Assembly (NCBI RefSeq): GCF_022810405.1
Contig: NZ_JALGQE010000028.1
Coordinates: forward strand, 1-39,998
Direction: 5' to 3'
Length of the DNA: 39,998 bases
Source of the DNA: Rhodococcus sp. ARC_M5
Lineage (GTDB): Bacteria > Actinomycetota > Actinomycetes > Mycobacteriales > Mycobacteriaceae
This document shows positions 1-7,934 of the stretch, piece after piece; positions within the stretch are counted from its first letter, which is position 1; each line of letters starts with the position of its first letter. The notes beneath the pieces are model-generated. The model was not told where the DNA came from and searched no databases. It was given only the letters and a program-made list of their open reading frames with translations. A program made the translations under genes and the position numbers.

Positions 1-2
1 AC

Positions 3-311
3 GGCACCGTCGTCCGGTTCGACGGTGCCAAGGAATTCGCGAACCTCCAGGTCGGATACGACCCCGCGCAGCGGTGGGTGCTCGTGTTCGCGGTCACGAT
101 GATGACCGGACTACTGGTGTCCCTGGTCATCACACGTCGCCGTGTCTGGTTCCGGGTCCACCCCGGCGAGCGCGGTCTCTCGCCAGTGGACATGGGTGGC
201 CTGGCTCGCACCGATCACGCCGGCTGGGGACCGGAATTCCAGACCCTTCGGTTGAAGATCTGGCCGCACACGCAGAGCCCGTCCGAGAACCACGACAGAG
301 AAACGGTGTAG
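3..311 (+). CDS. resB: ResB-like cytochrome c biogenesis protein, C-terminal end (partial)
   Basis: The reading frame is open from the first bases of the window to the TAG at 309-311, so the gene begins upstream. The visible part has a short exported-type stretch (GYDPAQRWV), one hydrophobic segment (FAVTMMTGLLVSLVI), then a basic cytoplasmic tail with RRRVWFRV. This is the usual end of ResB/Ccs1, the membrane partner that delivers haem to apocytochrome c in system II. The stop lies 4 bases before the start of the CcsB gene, the classic resB-ccsB arrangement. Identification rests on this tail and on the neighbour; only about 100 residues are visible. Confidence 0.8.
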   Translation, partial: GTVVRFDGAKEFANLQVGYDPAQRWVLVFAVTMMTGLLVSLVITRRRVWFRVHPGERGLSPVDMGGLARTDHAGWGPEFQTLRLKIWPHTQSPSENHDRETV

Positions 312-315
312 CACC

Positions 316-1278
316 ATGCCGATCGACGACACCCTCGCCCGGTGGAGCGACATCAGCTTCGAGACCGCCTTCGTGGTCTATCTCCTCGCCGCGATCGCAT
401 TCCTCGCACAGCTCGCAACGACCCGTAGCGCGGAACTGCACAATACGGAGCGACTTCGTGCTCGGATCATTGCTGCCACGTCGACGACGCCCGGACGCAT
501 TCCCGACGCACCCCGGCGAGTTCCATCCGAACGTTTCGGGCGTAGCGGACTCGGGCTGGTGATGGTGGCACTGACCCTGCATATCGGGTCGATCATCCTT
601 CGCGGGATCGCCACCGGCAGGCCGCCGTGGGGCAACATGTACGAATTCGTCTCGGTCACCTGCGCAGCAGGTGTAGTCGCTGCACTGGTGGTGCTGCGCT
701 CGACGCAGCTACGCACCCTGTGGTTGTTCGTTCTGGTGCCGACGTTGATCCTGCTGTTCGTCGCCGGCACCGTGCTGTACGCCGACGCAGCACCGGTGGT
801 ACCGGCACTGCAGTCGTACTGGCTGCCGGTGCACGTCTCCATCGTCTCGCTCGGCAGCGGGGTGTTCCTGATCTCCGGGGTTGCGAGCATACTGTTCCTG
901 ATCCGCATGAAGCATCCCGAGGACTCGGGCAGCCGCGTGAGCCGGATCGCAGCCCGCCTGCCCTCCGCGCAGACACTGGACATCGTGGCCTACAAGACCA
1001 CGATCTTCGCCTTCCCGCTCTTCGGCGTCGGCGTCATCCTCGGCGCTATCTGGGCCGAAGCCGCGTGGGGCCGGTTCTGGGGCTGGGATCCGAAAGAAAC
1101 GGTCTCCTTCATCACCTGGATCGTCTACGCCTCCTACCTGCACGCCCGCGCCACCAGCGGGTGGCGCAACACCCGCGCAGCATGGATCAACATCGCCGGA
1201 TTCGTGGCGATGCTGTTCAATCTGTTCATCATCAACATGGTCGTCTCCGGCCTGCACTCCTACGCAGGCCTGAACTGA
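316..1278 (+). CDS. ccsB: CcsB/ResC cytochrome c biogenesis (haem handling) protein
   Basis: A 320-residue polytopic membrane protein with about eight hydrophobic segments. It carries the tryptophan-rich haem-handling motif WGRFWGWDPKE at residues 251-261 and well-placed histidines (H89, H173, H314), as in the CcsA/CcmC/CcmF family. With ResB it moves haem across the membrane and attaches it to CXXCH apocytochromes (system II). The ATG at 316 follows the ResB stop by 4 bases, implying one transcript. Length is typical for actinobacterial CcsB. The CcdA and thioredoxin genes that complete such a pathway lie 5.6 kb downstream, beyond the divergent metal module. Confidence 0.93.
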   Translation: MPIDDTLARWSDISFETAFVVYLLAAIAFLAQLATTRSAELHNTERLRARIIAATSTTPGRIPDAPRRVPSERFGRSGLGLVMVALTLHIGSIILRGIATGRPPWGNMYEFVSVTCAAGVVAALVVLRSTQLRTLWLFVLVPTLILLFVAGTVLYADAAPVVPALQSYWLPVHVSIVSLGSGVFLISGVASILFLIRMKHPEDSGSRVSRIAARLPSAQTLDIVAYKTTIFAFPLFGVGVILGAIWAEAAWGRFWGWDPKETVSFITWIVYASYLHARATSGWRNTRAAWINIAGFVAMLFNLFIINMVVSGLHSYAGLN

Positions 1279-1632
1279 TGACCGCTATCTGCCTCTCAGC
1301 GCGTCCGTACGGTCCTGCGGAATGGGCATCGGCGACATCGGTCCCGCCTCGACCCGGCCGGTGTTACCGGCCGGGTATCGCCCCGACCACGATCCTGGAG
1401 CAGCGATCACGATCCGGATCACCTGACCCCAGGATTCGCGCCGATCATGTTCTACCGCCGCAGCTTTCACCATCGCGGCGTGGTTGAGAGCATGCAATCA
1501 CGGATAGTGCTGCGAGAGGATGTGTGTTCGTTCGAGGTGGTGCCAGCGCACCTCTGTTGTCGATGCCGCTGCTGCTGGGGTCATGTCGATCCCGTAGAGC
1601 CTGCATGCAGTCCGATCACCGCCCGCAGGTCT
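1279..1632. other. Intergenic region between ccsB and the convergent metal ATPase gene
   Basis: About 354 bases separate the ends of two convergent genes. Besides the hairpin at 1352-1376 I see no gene with plausible start and codon usage. Short open frames here look like chance products of high GC. Confidence 0.6.
1352..1376. terminator. Hairpin downstream of ccsB, probable terminator
   Basis: A perfect inverted repeat with 10-bp arms (ACCCGGCCGG / CCGGCCGGGT) and a 5-base loop, about 75 bases after the ccsB stop. There is no U-tract, as is common in GC-rich actinobacteria, so termination is inferred from position and stem strength. Confidence 0.55.
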
Positions 1633-3840
1633 CTACCTTCCCTGACCGAGTTCGCTTCGCGCGGGAGTCGATGTGCAGCAGGTACATCCATCCGAGCACC
1701 CGGAGCTGCTGCCGTCGTCTGCTCCGATCGCCGAGGGTGACGGTGCGGTGGTGGCGGCCAGTAGGTTCCCAGATGCGAGAGGCGCAGCGTTCCTCGGCGT
1801 CGGGGCCGGAGCGCAGCAGGCATCCTCGAAGGCCGCTGCGGGTGCGATCGTGACATTGAGGGCACCGGATGCCGTAGGCGGTGGGACGAACCCGTCCAAC
1901 GGTGTGGTGCGGGCGGCACGAATCGCATTGGCGATCACCAGGACTTCGGCGAGTTCGTGGACGAGCACCACAGTCGCCAAACCGAGGACGCCGGTGGCAG
2001 CCAGTGGGACGAGCACGCCGATGATCGCGATCGACAGGGCGATGTTCTGGACCATGATGCCGCGGGCATGCCGAGCGTGGGCCAGCACCTGCGGTAGATG
2101 CCGGAGGTCTTCCCCCATGAGGGCAACATCGGCGGTCTCGATGGCAACGTCGGTTCCCATTGCGCCCATGGCGATACCGACATCTGCGGTCGCCAAGGCG
2201 GGAGCGTCGTTGATGCCGTCGCCGACCATGGCAATCTTGCGTCCGGCCGCGATGTCGGCGAGCAGGGCCGCTTTGTCCTCGGGCAGTAGTTCGGCGTGGA
2301 CGGCGGTGATACCCGCCTGGGTCGCCAGGGCCTGCGCAGTGAGTGCGTTGTCGCCGGTGAGCATCGCAGTGTCGATACCGAGCGCGGTGAGTTGGCGGAC
2401 AGCCTCGGCGGCCTCGGGCCGCAGTTCGTCGCGGACGGCGATCGCAGCGATCAGGACTCCGGCGCGTTCGACGAGAACGACTGTGGCACCGCTGCTTTGG
2501 AGACGAGCGACGTCGGCGCGGAACTCCTCGGAGCTGGGGTGGGTGTCGAACCAGCTCGGTTTCCCGAGCCTGATCGCGGCTCCGTCGAGGGTGCCGGTCA
2601 GGCCGTGCCCGGCGATGGCAGTGACATCATCGGCTGCCGCGACGGTCGATACGGAAGCGAGGATGGCGCGGGCGAGTGGATGCTCGCTGCGCGCTTCGAG
2701 CGCAGCAGCAACGGCCAGCGCGGCGTCGCGGCCGATTCCCGCAGCGGTGACGACGTCGACGACCTCCGGTCGTCCTGCGGTGAGGGTGCCGGTCTTGTCC
2801 ACGGCGACGACGCGGATGCGGCCCAGCTCTTCTACTGCTGCACCGCCTTTGATCAATGCCCCGTTGCGGCTCGCAGCCCCGATCGCCGCCACCACCGACA
2901 GCGGCACCGAGATGGCCAACGCGCACGGTGATGCCGCGACCAGGACCACCAGTGCGCGTTCGAGCCACAACATGGGGTCACCGAGCACCGCACCGACGCC
3001 GGCGACGAGGGCGGCGAGAATCATGATCGAAGGCACGAGGGGACGTGCGATCCGGTCCGCGAGCCGCTGGCCGGCCCCTTTGCGGTCCTGGGCCTGTTCG
3101 ACGATGCGGACGATGCGCGCAAGCGAACTCTCCGATGCCGGCGCGGTGACGGTGATCTCGATGGCTCCGCCGCCGTTGATGGCACCGGCATGCACCTCGT
3201 CGCCGACACCGGCTTCGATGGGCACGGACTCGCCGGTGATCGCGGACACGTCCAGATTCGTCGAACCGCGTGCGATGGTGCCGTCCGTGGCAGCTCGCTC
3301 GCCCGGTCGCAGCACCATGGTGTCCCCGATCACGACATCGTCGGGGGGCAGGGCCTGCTCGGTTCCACCGCGCAGGACCGACACTGTCGGCGGCACCAAG
3401 GACAGAAGTGCGCGTAGTCCGCGGCGGGTCTTGGTGACCGCGTACTCCTCGAGTCCCTCGGCGACGGAAAACAGGATGCCGAGCATCGCGGCCTCGGGGA
3501 TCTGGCCCAATGCGATGGCACCGAGGAGCGCGATCGTCATCAGCGTGCCGACACCGATGCGGCCGTGTCGCAGATTTCTCACCGTCGCGGGAACGAAGGT
3601 GACGGCCGCGATCGCGGCAGCGATCAGACCGCCGACGGTCGCGACCGCATCGGCACCCGTTCGACCGAGCAACCACGATGCGGCGAGGATGATCGCGGCT
3701 ACCGATGCGAGTTGCAGCTCGCGGACCTGCCACAACCTCTGGGGTACGTCGGTCGGAGCCGGACCTGCCGTGCCCGTACCGTCGGCGGCCGGTTCGGTGG
3801 TCGGCGCAGCGGGGGTCGGTCCGCAGCACGCGTCAGCCAT
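1633..3840 (-). CDS. P1B-type heavy-metal ATPase (Cd/Zn/Pb/Co efflux, CadA/ZntA/CtpG-like)
   Basis: A 735-residue P-type ATPase that probably exports divalent soft metals. In order it shows a Cys-containing N-terminus (DACCGP), paired membrane segments, the actuator TGES at 202-205, the metal-gate motif SPC at 304-306, the phosphorylation site DKTGTLT at 348-354, SEHPLA at 385-390, GDGINDAP at 540-547, and a last membrane pair with HELAEVLVIANA. The SPC gate and this last segment fit the Zn/Cd/Pb group (CtpG/ZntA) rather than copper pumps. There is no classical N-terminal HMA domain. Instead the C-terminus is Cys-rich (DACCAP and GCSDGCTCC), a possible metal-binding tail. Its ATG overlaps the stop of the CadC-like regulator by 8 bases, so the two are translationally coupled. 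Exact metal specificity cannot be read from sequence. Confidence 0.93.
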   Translation of the reverse strand: MADACCGPTPAAPTTEPAADGTGTAGPAPTDVPQRLWQVRELQLASVAAIILAASWLLGRTGADAVATVGGLIAAAIAAVTFVPATVRNLRHGRIGVGTLMTIALLGAIALGQIPEAAMLGILFSVAEGLEEYAVTKTRRGLRALLSLVPPTVSVLRGGTEQALPPDDVVIGDTMVLRPGERAATDGTIARGSTNLDVSAITGESVPIEAGVGDEVHAGAINGGGAIEITVTAPASESSLARIVRIVEQAQDRKGAGQRLADRIARPLVPSIMILAALVAGVGAVLGDPMLWLERALVVLVAASPCALAISVPLSVVAAIGAASRNGALIKGGAAVEELGRIRVVAVDKTGTLTAGRPEVVDVVTAAGIGRDAALAVAAALEARSEHPLARAILASVSTVAAADDVTAIAGHGLTGTLDGAAIRLGKPSWFDTHPSSEEFRADVARLQSSGATVVLVERAGVLIAAIAVRDELRPEAAEAVRQLTALGIDTAMLTGDNALTAQALATQAGITAVHAELLPEDKAALLADIAAGRKIAMVGDGINDAPALATADVGIAMGAMGTDVAIETADVALMGEDLRHLPQVLAHARHARGIMVQNIALSIAIIGVLVPLAATGVLGLATVVLVHELAEVLVIANAIRAARTTPLDGFVPPPTASGALNVTIAPAAAFEDACCAPAPTPRNAAPLASGNLLAATTAPSPSAIGADDGSSSGCSDGCTCCTSTPARSELGQGR

Positions 3841-4237
3841 GATCGACCCCGGTGAGATCAGCGGTGGCCGAGGCGGTGGCCAGTGGCTCGGTCAGTATCG
3901 AGAGCAGTCGGGCGCCGCGATCGGTGAGCGAATACATGACCAACTTTCCCTCTCTGTTCGATGTGACGGCGTCCGCGGCTTTGAGTTTGCGGAGATGGTG
4001 GGAGACCAGCTTCTGGCTCTGTCCCACGATCCACGCAACATCGCAGCCGCACATCTGCCCGCCGGCGTTCAACGCGAGCGCGATGGTCAGTCGGGTGGGG
4101 TCACCGAAAGCTCGGGCAGCGTCGGCGACCGGTTCGATATCGCCGAGAGCAGGCAAGGCTGCGCGCACCCTCTCGGCGTGAGGGAGGTCCATACACAACA
4201 GATCGCACGAGTCCAAAGGTTCCAAGGCCATGGGCAC
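3833..4237 (-). CDS. cadC: ArsR/SmtB-family metal sensor, CadC-like (Cd/Pb/Zn)
   Basis: A 134-residue winged-helix repressor. The N-terminal CDLLC (C11, C15) plus CGC in helix alpha-3 (C63, C65) reproduce the alpha-3N Cd/Pb site of staphylococcal CadC (two N-terminal cysteines plus a CXC motif). The recognition helix follows (SQKLVSHHLRKL). The assigned start is GTG at 4237; ATG at 4231 is the alternative. No Shine-Dalgarno sequence is visible. A TTAGAT-like -10 lies just upstream, so the mRNA may be leaderless. It is expected to repress itself and the ATPase, and possibly the divergent dsbA-like operon, releasing DNA when Cd, Pb or Zn binds. Confidence 0.9.
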   Translation of the reverse strand: MPMALEPLDSCDLLCMDLPHAERVRAALPALGDIEPVADAARAFGDPTRLTIALALNAGGQMCGCDVAWIVGQSQKLVSHHLRKLKAADAVTSNREGKLVMYSLTDRGARLLSILTEPLATASATADLTGVDHG

Positions 4238-4240
4238 AAT

Positions 4241-4298
4241 CTAACAATCATGCGATCGTCAGGGAAGACCTTTCGGTCGACGTTCGTACGATTGTTAG
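4241..4298. promoter_or_regulatory. Paired inverted operator sites between cadC and the divergent dsbA-like operon
   Basis: CTAACAAT at 4241-4248 and ATTGTTAG at 4291-4298 form a perfect inverted pair. The similarity extends inward: each site reads CTAACAATCRTRCGA when taken in its own direction. One copy abuts the cadC start. The other lies about 70 bases before the dsbA-like start. The layout fits one ArsR-family operator for each divergent promoter. That CadC is the binder is inference. A further 7-bp inverted repeat (4304-4310 / 4330-4336) lies in the dsbA-like leader. Confidence 0.6.
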
Positions 4299-4367
4299 TC
4301 TCACAACGGGTCGAAACGCCCATATCGGGCCCGTTGATCAGTCCGAACGAGTCGAGAAGGTAGTTGT

Positions 4368-5027
4368 ATGAGCCGAGCGTTGAAGATTTCCCTGTCCCTG
4401 GTGGTCGTGTTCGCCGCCGCGTTGGCTGTATTTCTGGTGGTGGACCGATCGGGCACGCCGGATGCTGCCGCCGCCGAGCAGGCCGCCGCCGACCCTGCCT
4501 CGATCGCGGTGCGCGAGAACAGTCATCGGTTGAACTCGGTGCCCGACGGCCGGGTCACGTTCGTGGAGTTCCTCGACTTCGAGTGCGAGGCCTGCCGGTC
4601 TGTCTACCCAGCGATCGAACAATTGCGTGAGGAGTACGGCGACCGGGTGAGCTTCGTGGCCCGCTACTTTCCCATCGCCTCGCACTTCAATGCCGAACGC
4701 GCCGCACGCGCTGTCGAAGCCGCAGCACAGCAGGGCGGCTTCGAGGACATGTATCAGCGCATGTACGAGACGCAGGCGCAGTGGGGCGAACAGCAGGTTC
4801 CGCAGGACGAGTTGTTTCGGAGCTTCGCCGTCGAGCAAGGACTCGACATGAGCGCCTTCGATGCCGCTTACACCGACCCTGCGACGCTCGAACGCATCGA
4901 GGCCGACGTCGCCGACGGGATCGCGCTCGGCGTCCAGGGCACCCCGACGTTCTTCCTCAACGGCACCAAGATCGAACCCACCACCTACGGAGACCTCACC
5001 GATGCCCTCGACGCTGCACTCGGCTGA
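4368..5027 (+). CDS. DsbA-like membrane-anchored thiol:disulfide oxidoreductase
   Basis: A 219-residue protein with an N-terminal signal anchor (residues 7-25) and a periplasm-facing DsbA/Thioredoxin_4 fold. The active site is CEAC at 73-76, preceded by FLDFE, and the cis-proline loop is GTPTFF at 189-194. It probably introduces disulfides into exported proteins and is re-oxidised by the VKOR-like protein encoded next. ATG at 4368 has GAGAAGG about 7 bases upstream. It is the first gene of a plus-strand run of five genes and diverges from the metal sensor, which suggests metal-linked control. Confidence 0.9.
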   Translation: MSRALKISLSLVVVFAAALAVFLVVDRSGTPDAAAAEQAAADPASIAVRENSHRLNSVPDGRVTFVEFLDFECEACRSVYPAIEQLREEYGDRVSFVARYFPIASHFNAERAARAVEAAAQQGGFEDMYQRMYETQAQWGEQQVPQDELFRSFAVEQGLDMSAFDAAYTDPATLERIEADVADGIALGVQGTPTFFLNGTKIEPTTYGDLTDALDAALG

Positions 5028-5637
5028 CCGCGCAGCCGCTCTCACCCGACGCAGCGGACCGTTCGCCCGAAGCCTGCCCTGGCTGCTGCTGGTAGGAGGC
5101 GTGATCGGACTGGCCGCCGCGTTCGTACTCACGGTAGAGAAGTTCGCCCTTGCGCTCGATCCCGCCTACGCCCCGACCTGCAGTATCAATCCGGTACTCA
5201 ACTGCGGATCGGTGATGGACACCCCGCAGGCGTCTGCGTTCGGATTTCCCAATTCCCTTCTCGGGATCGCGGGCTTCGCCGTCGTGGCGGCAGTGGGTGC
5301 CGCCCTGCTCGCCGGAGCCGTGTTCGCGCAGTGGTTCTGGAGTGCACTGCAGGTCGGTGTCACTGCTGCTGCGGTCTTCGTGCACTGGCTGATCGTGCAG
5401 AGCCTCTACGACATCGGCGCGCTGTGCCCGTACTGCATGGCGGTGTGGGCGGTCACCGTACCGATCTTCTGGTACGTCACGCTGCGCAACCTCGACCGCG
5501 GGGCTCCGAGTGCGGGCCGGCGGCAGTGGGCGGGAGTGTTGATGCGCAATCACTCGATTGCGCTGACCGTGTGGTTTCTCGTCCTCATCGCCCTGATCGC
5601 GCAGCGTTTCTGGTCGTACTGGTCCACGCTCCTATGA
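5002..5637 (+). CDS. VKOR-family disulfide-generating membrane protein (DsbB functional analogue)
   Basis: A 211-residue protein with about five membrane segments. The four hallmark cysteines are present: loop pair C60 and C68, and the quinone-side CPYC at 142-145. Bacterial VKOR homologues re-oxidise DsbA and pass electrons to quinone. I chose ATG 5002, which overlaps the dsbA-like gene by 26 bases and has a GGAGAC-type ribosome site. A longer in-frame start at 4861 would lie wholly inside the upstream gene. The coupling to the DsbA-like gene supports a working partner pair. Confidence 0.9.
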   Translation: MPSTLHSADRAAALTRRSGPFARSLPWLLLVGGVIGLAAAFVLTVEKFALALDPAYAPTCSINPVLNCGSVMDTPQASAFGFPNSLLGIAGFAVVAAVGAALLAGAVFAQWFWSALQVGVTAAAVFVHWLIVQSLYDIGALCPYCMAVWAVTVPIFWYVTLRNLDRGAPSAGRRQWAGVLMRNHSIALTVWFLVLIALIAQRFWSYWSTLL

Positions 5638-5692
5638 TCCGCGACGTACCGTTCGCCCCTCTGCCGATCTCTCGAGAAAGAAGGTCACGGCG

Positions 5693-6322
5693 ATGACGCG
5701 CGGCTGGTCGATCGTCATGCTCGTCGTTGTCGTTGCATCGATCGTCGCACTGTGGCCCCGCTCCGGTGGCGTCGAGGGCGGCCCATCCGACGTCATCGCC
5801 AACAATGTCGCGCCGGTCGGACCCGAACCCACACTGTCCCGCCCGCCGGATGACGCGGCACGAGCAACAGCGCTACCGCTGTGTCCGCAGCCGGTGCCAC
5901 ACGAAGGTGGGCCGCTGGCGGGAGTGATGGCGCGCTGCATCGGCAGTGCCGACGATGTCGATCTCGTCGACGTTCTCGGCAGCGAGGTGACGCTGATCAA
6001 CCTGTGGGCATCCTGGTGCGGCCCGTGCCGCACCGAGATGCCCGTAGTCGATGCCTACGCCGCAGAACCCGACGCGATCCCAGTCATCGGAATCAACGTC
6101 GAGGACCGACCCGCGGACGCGGCCGCGCTGCTCACGCAACTGGGCATCCGCTATCCGAACTACATCGACGGCGGCAGCGTCCAGGACGCGCTCTCGGCAC
6201 CGCCGGTCCTTCCCCTGAGTTTTCTCGTCCGCCCGGACGGAACGATCGAGCGCATCACCGACCCGACAGTGTTCGAGACGACAGACCAGATCCGCACTGC
6301 AATAAAGGACTTCACCTCATGA
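5693..6322 (+). CDS. TlpA/ResA-like membrane-anchored thioredoxin
   Basis: A 209-residue protein with an N-terminal membrane anchor (residues 6-21) and an exported thioredoxin domain with WCGPC (CGPC at 109-112) and a cis-proline region (PPVLPLSFLV). Two extra cysteines, C64 and C82, lie in a linker before the domain and could form a second disulfide. A role in reducing apocytochrome c or metal-oxidised thiols fits the CcdA gene downstream. ATG 5693 follows an AAGAAGG ribosome site. The end overlaps the next gene as ATGA. Confidence 0.85.
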   Translation: MTRGWSIVMLVVVVASIVALWPRSGGVEGGPSDVIANNVAPVGPEPTLSRPPDDAARATALPLCPQPVPHEGGPLAGVMARCIGSADDVDLVDVLGSEVTLINLWASWCGPCRTEMPVVDAYAAEPDAIPVIGINVEDRPADAAALLTQLGIRYPNYIDGGSVQDALSAPPVLPLSFLVRPDGTIERITDPTVFETTDQIRTAIKDFTS

Positions 6323-6951
6323 CACGTTTCCTACCCGTGTGGGTCGGTACTCGACGACAAGGCGGCACGCCCACCGCGGCAATCGGATCGATTCTTGCCG
6401 TCGTACTACTGATCTCCGGATGCTCCGCTGGTGCCGACGCTGCACCGTCCGGCGGGAGCTTCGACTTCGTCGCGCCCGGTGGCCGAACCGACATCGTCTA
6501 CGACCCTCCCGAAACACGCGGAACCATAGGCGAGCTCGCCGGCCCCGATCTGATGGAGGAGGGCAAGACGACCGCTCTGGCGGACTACGACGGAAAGGTC
6601 GTCGTGATCAATCTCTGGGGTCAATGGTGTGGCCCCTGCCGCGGCGAAGCCGACGACCTCGAAGAGGTCTACGAGGCCACCCGTGAGCGCGGTGTGCAGT
6701 TCCTCGGTATCAATGTCCGAGATCCGCAGAAGGACAAAGCGCAGGACTTCGTGGTCGACAACAACGTCACTTACCCTTCGATCTACGACCCCTCGATGCG
6801 GACGCTGATCGCCCTCGGCGGGAACTATCCGACCAGCGTCATTCCCTCGACGCTGGTACTCGATCGCCAGCACCGGGTGGCCGCGGTCTTCATGCGAGCC
6901 CTGCTCACCGAAGACCTGCTTCCCGTCGTCGAACGGATAGCCGCGGAATGA
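6319..6951 (+). CDS. TlpA/ResA-like thioredoxin lipoprotein
   Basis: A 210-residue protein with an N-terminal signal ending in a lipobox (LLISGC, lipidated C35) and a thioredoxin domain with WCGPC (104-107). The AhpC/TSA-type features GINVRDP and VIPSTLVLD are visible. This is the usual form of the actinobacterial CcsX/TlpA lipoprotein that receives electrons from CcdA. The start ATG at 6319 overlaps the preceding stop (ATGA) and the end overlaps ccdA (ATGA), so the genes are tightly coupled. A much longer in-frame start upstream would lie within the preceding gene and lose the signal sequence. Confidence 0.88.
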   Translation: MTRFLPVWVGTRRQGGTPTAAIGSILAVVLLISGCSAGADAAPSGGSFDFVAPGGRTDIVYDPPETRGTIGELAGPDLMEEGKTTALADYDGKVVVINLWGQWCGPCRGEADDLEEVYEATRERGVQFLGINVRDPQKDKAQDFVVDNNVTYPSIYDPSMRTLIALGGNYPTSVIPSTLVLDRQHRVAAVFMRALLTEDLLPVVERIAAE

Positions 6952-7835
6952 CGACTCTTCTCGCCCAAGACATCGGGTCGACGTTCCAGAACGCGGCATC
7001 GAGTGGGCCCCTACTGCTGGCGATCGCGGCATGCATGCTCGCCGGGTTGGTCTCGTTCGCCTCACCGTGCGTGGTGCCGCTGGTGCCGGGATACCTGTCC
7101 TACCTGGCAGGCATCGCCGGCGCCGACGCCCAATCAGCCCGCGACGCCCAATCAGCCCGCGGCACCCAATCGGCCTGCGAGGCTCAGTCAGCCGATGCCC
7201 GGACACCCAGCACCGCGACCGCCGGTACGTCGTCGACGGGTCTCGTGAATCGCTGGCGTGTGGCCGGTGCAGCGTCGTTGTTCGTCGCCGGGTTCACCAT
7301 CGTCTTCGTCCTCGCCACAGCCTCGGTCTTCGGAGTCATCGGCACCTTGCGCATCAACGAGCAAGTACTCCAACGCGTGGGCGGGGTCATCACGATCATC
7401 ATGGGTGCGGCGTTCATCGGGTTGATACCCGCACTGCAACGCGACACCCGATTCGCACCCCGGCAGATCTCGTCCCTTGCAGGAGCGCCGCTGCTCGGTG
7501 GGGTGTTCGCGCTCGGCTGGACGCCGTGCCTGGGTCCGACCCTTGCCGGCGTGCTGTCCGTGGCGGCAGGCACCGAAGGTGCAACCGCAGCCCGCGGGGT
7601 CACTCTCATCGTCGCGTACTGCCTGGGACTCGGCCTACCGTTCGTCGTTCTTGCGTTCGGTTCGAGTTCGGCGATGCGCGGTGTGGGGTGGCTTCGGAGG
7701 AACTCTCAGAGGATCAAGGTGGCGGGCGGTGTCATCATGATCGCCGTCGGCATCGCACTGCTGACCGGGGTGTGGGGGTTGTTCATCGCCTGGATCCGCA
7801 ACGAATTCGTCAGTGCAGTGATCCTGCCCATCTGA
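6948..7835 (+). CDS. ccdA: CcdA/DsbD-family transmembrane electron carrier
   Basis: A 295-residue protein with six predicted membrane segments. One redox cysteine lies in each half: C41 in FASPCVVPL and C194 in GWTPCLGPTL. CcdA passes electrons from cytoplasmic thioredoxin to exported thioredoxins such as the two encoded upstream, and so supports cytochrome c maturation. The loop after the first helix is unusually long (about residues 58-100) and contains four 18-bp tandem units. The start overlaps the preceding stop as ATGA. This is the last gene of the run. Confidence 0.92.
   Translation: MTTLLAQDIGSTFQNAASSGPLLLAIAACMLAGLVSFASPCVVPLVPGYLSYLAGIAGADAQSARDAQSARGTQSACEAQSADARTPSTATAGTSSTGLVNRWRVAGAASLFVAGFTIVFVLATASVFGVIGTLRINEQVLQRVGGVITIIMGAAFIGLIPALQRDTRFAPRQISSLAGAPLLGGVFALGWTPCLGPTLAGVLSVAAGTEGATAARGVTLIVAYCLGLGLPFVVLAFGSSSAMRGVGWLRRNSQRIKVAGGVIMIAVGIALLTGVWGLFIAWIRNEFVSAVILPI
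7125..7196 (+). repeat. Four 18-bp tandem units inside ccdA
   Basis: The first two units (7125-7142, 7143-7160) are identical and the third and fourth are diverged. They encode a repeated DAQSAR-like hexapeptide in an extramembrane loop. The in-frame unit size suggests slippage expansion tolerated in a disordered loop. The third unit carries an added cysteine (QSAC). Confidence 0.85.
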
Positions 7836-7871
7836 TCGTGATGTCGCCGAACCGCCACGCCGCATTGCATT

Positions 7872-7893
7872 GTTCGGGAGGCCGAACTATATT
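7872..7893 (+). promoter_or_regulatory. Candidate operator and promoter of the NRAMP transporter gene
   Basis: A perfect palindrome GTTCGG-N4-CCGAAC (7872-7887) is followed directly by TATATT (7888-7893), a good -10 element about 40 bases before the start codon. A repressor bound here would cover the promoter spacer. A DtxR/MntR-family regulator is a reasonable guess for a Mn transporter, but no regulator is encoded nearby. Confidence 0.5.
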
Positions 7894-7934
7894 TTCAGGG
7901 TTCTGACATATTGTTGGTGCCGGAGGGTGTGGTC

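Noticed and set aside
1673..4363. An open frame of 896 codons on the plus strand
   Set aside because: It lies antisense to the metal ATPase and its regulator, has low-complexity Ala/Ser/Arg composition and no domain features. It is a by-product of high GC.
4861..5001. A longer VKOR protein starting at 4861
   Set aside because: The added residues overlap the dsbA-like gene, including its conserved cis-proline region. ATG 5002 has a ribosome site and gives the usual family length.
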